Source: Staphylococcus durrellii
Lineage (GTDB): Bacteria; Bacillota; Bacilli; Staphylococcales; Staphylococcaceae
Reading direction: 5' to 3'
DNA length: 64,000 bases
Assembly (NCBI RefSeq): GCF_015594545.1
Contig: NZ_JADIIO010000001.1
Location: 1,178,001-1,242,000 of the forward strand
Made by a program: the position numbers and the translations under genes. Below the pieces are notes generated by a model that did no database searches, was not told where the DNA came from, and was given only the letters and a program-made list of their open reading frames with translations. This document shows positions 62,584 to 64,000 of the stretch, in pieces (within the stretch, counting starts at the first letter, position 1; the number at the start of each line of letters is the position of its first letter).

Positions 62584-63339
62584 TTGTTAATCAAACAAAA
62601 AGGAATAGTGATTAATTCTATAGATTATGGCGAATCCGACAAAATAATTACAATCTTAAATGAACATGGTGCTAAGGTACCATTGATGGCTCGAAGGGTT
62701 AAAAAGAGTAAAAGTGGATTACAAGCTCATACACAACTATTTGTGTATGGGTTGTTTGTTTATTCAAAATGGAAGGGTATGGGCACTATAAGTTCTATAG
62801 ACGTTATAGAACAAAATTACAATCTCAGATTAGATATTTATGAAAGTAGTTTTGCAAGTTTGTGTACAGAAGTCATAGACCGTGCAATAGAACCTGAAGA
62901 TGTATCGAAAGAAAACTATGATTTATTACATTTTGTTTTAACTAAAATAAACGAAGGTGTATCGGCTCAACTTATGTCTGTCATTGTTTTAATAAAAAAT
63001 ATGACTAAGTTTGGTTTTAACGCAATTTTTGATAGATGCGTAATTACAGATAGTAAAGATCAATCTCAACTTGCTGCTTACAGTTTCAAATTTGATGGCG
63101 CTATTTCTACTAACGTAATGAATAGAGACCCTTATGCAGTTAGGATTTCTAACAAAACATTATATTTACTCACTTTATTACAACAAATGCCTATTTCTAA
63201 AATGAATTCATTGAATATCAACGCTGCAATCGTCGATGAAATGTCGGAACTTCTCATCATGTTATATCGTGAATATGCCGGTATGTTTTTCAAAAGCCAA
63301 AAGTTGATTAATCAACTGCATAGACTAGATAATCAGTAA
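62584..63339 (+). CDS. recO: DNA repair protein RecO
   Basis: Mediator loading RecA with RecF and RecR. 251 residues: N-terminal OB-fold (about 1-80, [20 protein letters not shown]) and a helical C-terminal domain. The four zinc Cys seen in some RecO proteins are not present as a full set. Start TTG 62584, preceded by AAAGGATCG. Last + strand gene of the window. Confidence 0.95.
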   Translation: MLIKQKGIVINSIDYGESDKIITILNEHGAKVPLMARRVKKSKSGLQAHTQLFVYGLFVYSKWKGMGTISSIDVIEQNYNLRLDIYESSFASLCTEVIDRAIEPEDVSKENYDLLHFVLTKINEGVSAQLMSVIVLIKNMTKFGFNAIFDRCVITDSKDQSQLAAYSFKFDGAISTNVMNRDPYAVRISNKTLYLLTLLQQMPISKMNSLNINAAIVDEMSELLIMLYREYAGMFFKSQKLINQLHRLDNQ

Positions 63340-63556
63340 TAAGTAGCAGAAAACTATTTTAAATTTTAGTATCTTTTACTTACTAAAATAAAAAAAGAAA
63401 TATGCTAGCGAACAGTTATTGCCAAAGTAATCATTAGTTATAGTGAATAAAAACATACTTTTTATTAAGTATTGATGACGAGCATCTTCAGAAGATAGAA
63501 CAAAATCAGTTGAAAGCGCAGTCTTAGGAATCAAGTAATACACAATATTAACTATT
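63340..63556. other. Gene-free gap between recO and glyQS with paired segments
   Basis: No supported ORF. TTTTAGTA (63364-63371) pairs with TACTAAAA (63381-63388). Further on, GTATT-GAT-GAC (63469-63479) can pair with GTC (63521-63523), ATC (63530-63532) and AATAC (63537-63541), with internal loops, and encloses ATCTTCAGAAGAT (63484-63496), itself a perfect palindrome. The loop TTAGGA contains a GGA glycine triplet. This vaguely resembles a T-box Stem I, but no T-box sequence is present. Confidence 0.35.
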
Positions 63557-63602
63557 AAAAGAGCCAATCAGCACGTTTATTAAACGCGCGATTGGCTCTT
63601 TT
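63557..63602. terminator. Bidirectional terminator between recO and glyQS
   Basis: Perfect 13-base arms AAAAGAGCCAATC and GATTGGCTCTTTT around a 20-base loop, with A- and T-runs on both sides. It can serve both convergent genes. Confidence 0.9.
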
Positions 63603-63640
63603 CTATGAGCATCTTGACCATAATTGATTAGACGTACTTA

Positions 63641-64000
63641 TTAAAATTTAACTTTTTCAGCTAAGAATGATTCTAATTCATCGATTGGCATACGAATTTG
63701 TTCCATAGTATCTCTATCTCTGACAGTCACCTTTTGGTCTTCTAATGAATCGAAGTCGAAAGTAATACAATATGGCGTACCAATTTCGTCTTGACGACGG
63801 TAACGTTTACCAATTGATTGTGATTCATCAAAGTCAATTGAGAAATTAGCACTTAACTGTTCAAAGATCTTAATTGCTTCACTTGATAATTTTTTACTTA
63901 ATGGTAATACTGCCGCTTTGTATGGTGCTAGGGCAGGATGGAAATGTAATACGGTTCTAGCATCTTTACTACCTTCAACGCCTTCTTCATCATAAGCATC
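63641..64000 (-). CDS. glyQS: Glycyl-tRNA synthetase (class II, homodimeric), C-terminal part
   Basis: On the minus strand the frame is open from the window edge to TAA at 63641-63643, giving the last 119 residues. It contains [33 protein letters not shown] and VRDRDTMEQ, the anticodon-binding domain of the eukaryote-like dimeric GlyRS, and ends FLAEKVKF. The remainder lies beyond the window. It is convergent with recO, whereas in S. aureus, from memory, glyS follows recO on the same strand. Also named glyS. Confidence 0.94.
   Translation of the reverse strand, partial: DAYDEEGVEGSKDARTVLHFHPALAPYKAAVLPLSKKLSSEAIKIFEQLSANFSIDFDESQSIGKRYRRQDEIGTPYCITFDFDSLEDQKVTVRDRDTMEQIRMPIDELESFLAEKVKF

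Noticed and set aside
63376..63567. 63-codon minus-strand frame between recO and glyQS
   Set aside because: It runs into the bidirectional terminator, lacks a convincing ribosome site, and the product resembles nothing known. The region looks structural rather than coding.

Overview
The window is a 64 kb stretch of low-GC Firmicutes core chromosome. Gene order (recJ-apt-relA-dtd-lytH-hisS-aspS ... alaS ... greA ... comE ... hrcA-grpE-dnaK-dnaJ ... era-recO) and near-identity of many products to remembered S. aureus proteins place it in Staphylococcus. A Sal-type ABC-F gene sits in the core locus where such genes are known in coagulase-negative staphylococci (sciuri/saprophyticus-type species), so a coagulase-negative species is likely. 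The species itself is not resolved. I see no tRNA or rRNA genes, prophage, insertion sequence, plasmid origin or CRISPR array.

Layout. 1-4.7 kb: end of recJ, apt, then relA-dtd-lytH (purine salvage, stringent response, D-Tyr proofreading, wall amidase). 4.7-8.1 kb: promoter and T-box leader driving hisS-aspS. 8.1-9.2 kb: 6S RNA, then tcdA. 9.3-12.6 kb: rarA (minus strand), cymR, a sigma-B-type promoter with two tiny stress-type proteins, and a luciferase-like flavin oxidoreductase (minus). 12.6-14.5 kb: a promoter, an 18-codon leader peptide and an erm-like set of mutually exclusive hairpins in front of the ABC-F gene. This is the most unusual element in the window. 14.6-23.1 kb: cysteine desulfurase-mnmA (tRNA 2-thiouridine), TPR protein-recD2, T-box and alaS. 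23.1-28.4 kb: ireB-like, ruvX, DUF1292 gene, then trmR-trhP1-trhP2-udk-greA (wobble 5-methoxyuridine set plus uridine kinase and transcript-cleavage factor). 28.6-34.2 kb: pxpB-pxpC-accB-accC-pxpA-NRAMP, a 5-oxoprolinase cluster with its own biotin carboxylase parts. 34.4-43.5 kb: mtnN-yqeG-yqeH-aroE-yhbY-nadD-yqeK-rsfS-methyltransferase, then comEA-comEB-comEC. 43.6-48.3 kb: holA, rpsT (minus), lepA, hemW. 48.3-56.6 kb: heat-shock operon with a CIRCE element and a CtsR-type box, then prmA-rsmE-mtaB and rpsU. 56.8-63.3 kb: nfeD-floA-yqfB and phoH-ybeY-dgkA-cdd-era-recO. 63.6-64 kb: 3' end of glyQS on the minus strand, convergent with recO.

The dominant theme is translation: tRNA charging, tRNA modification, ribosome assembly, ribosomal-protein and rRNA methylation, elongation factor 4 and ribosome protection. 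Several loci are visibly under RNA-based control (two T-boxes, 6S RNA, the ABC-F attenuator). All functions are assigned from recognisable motifs, length and gene order; no database search was run.
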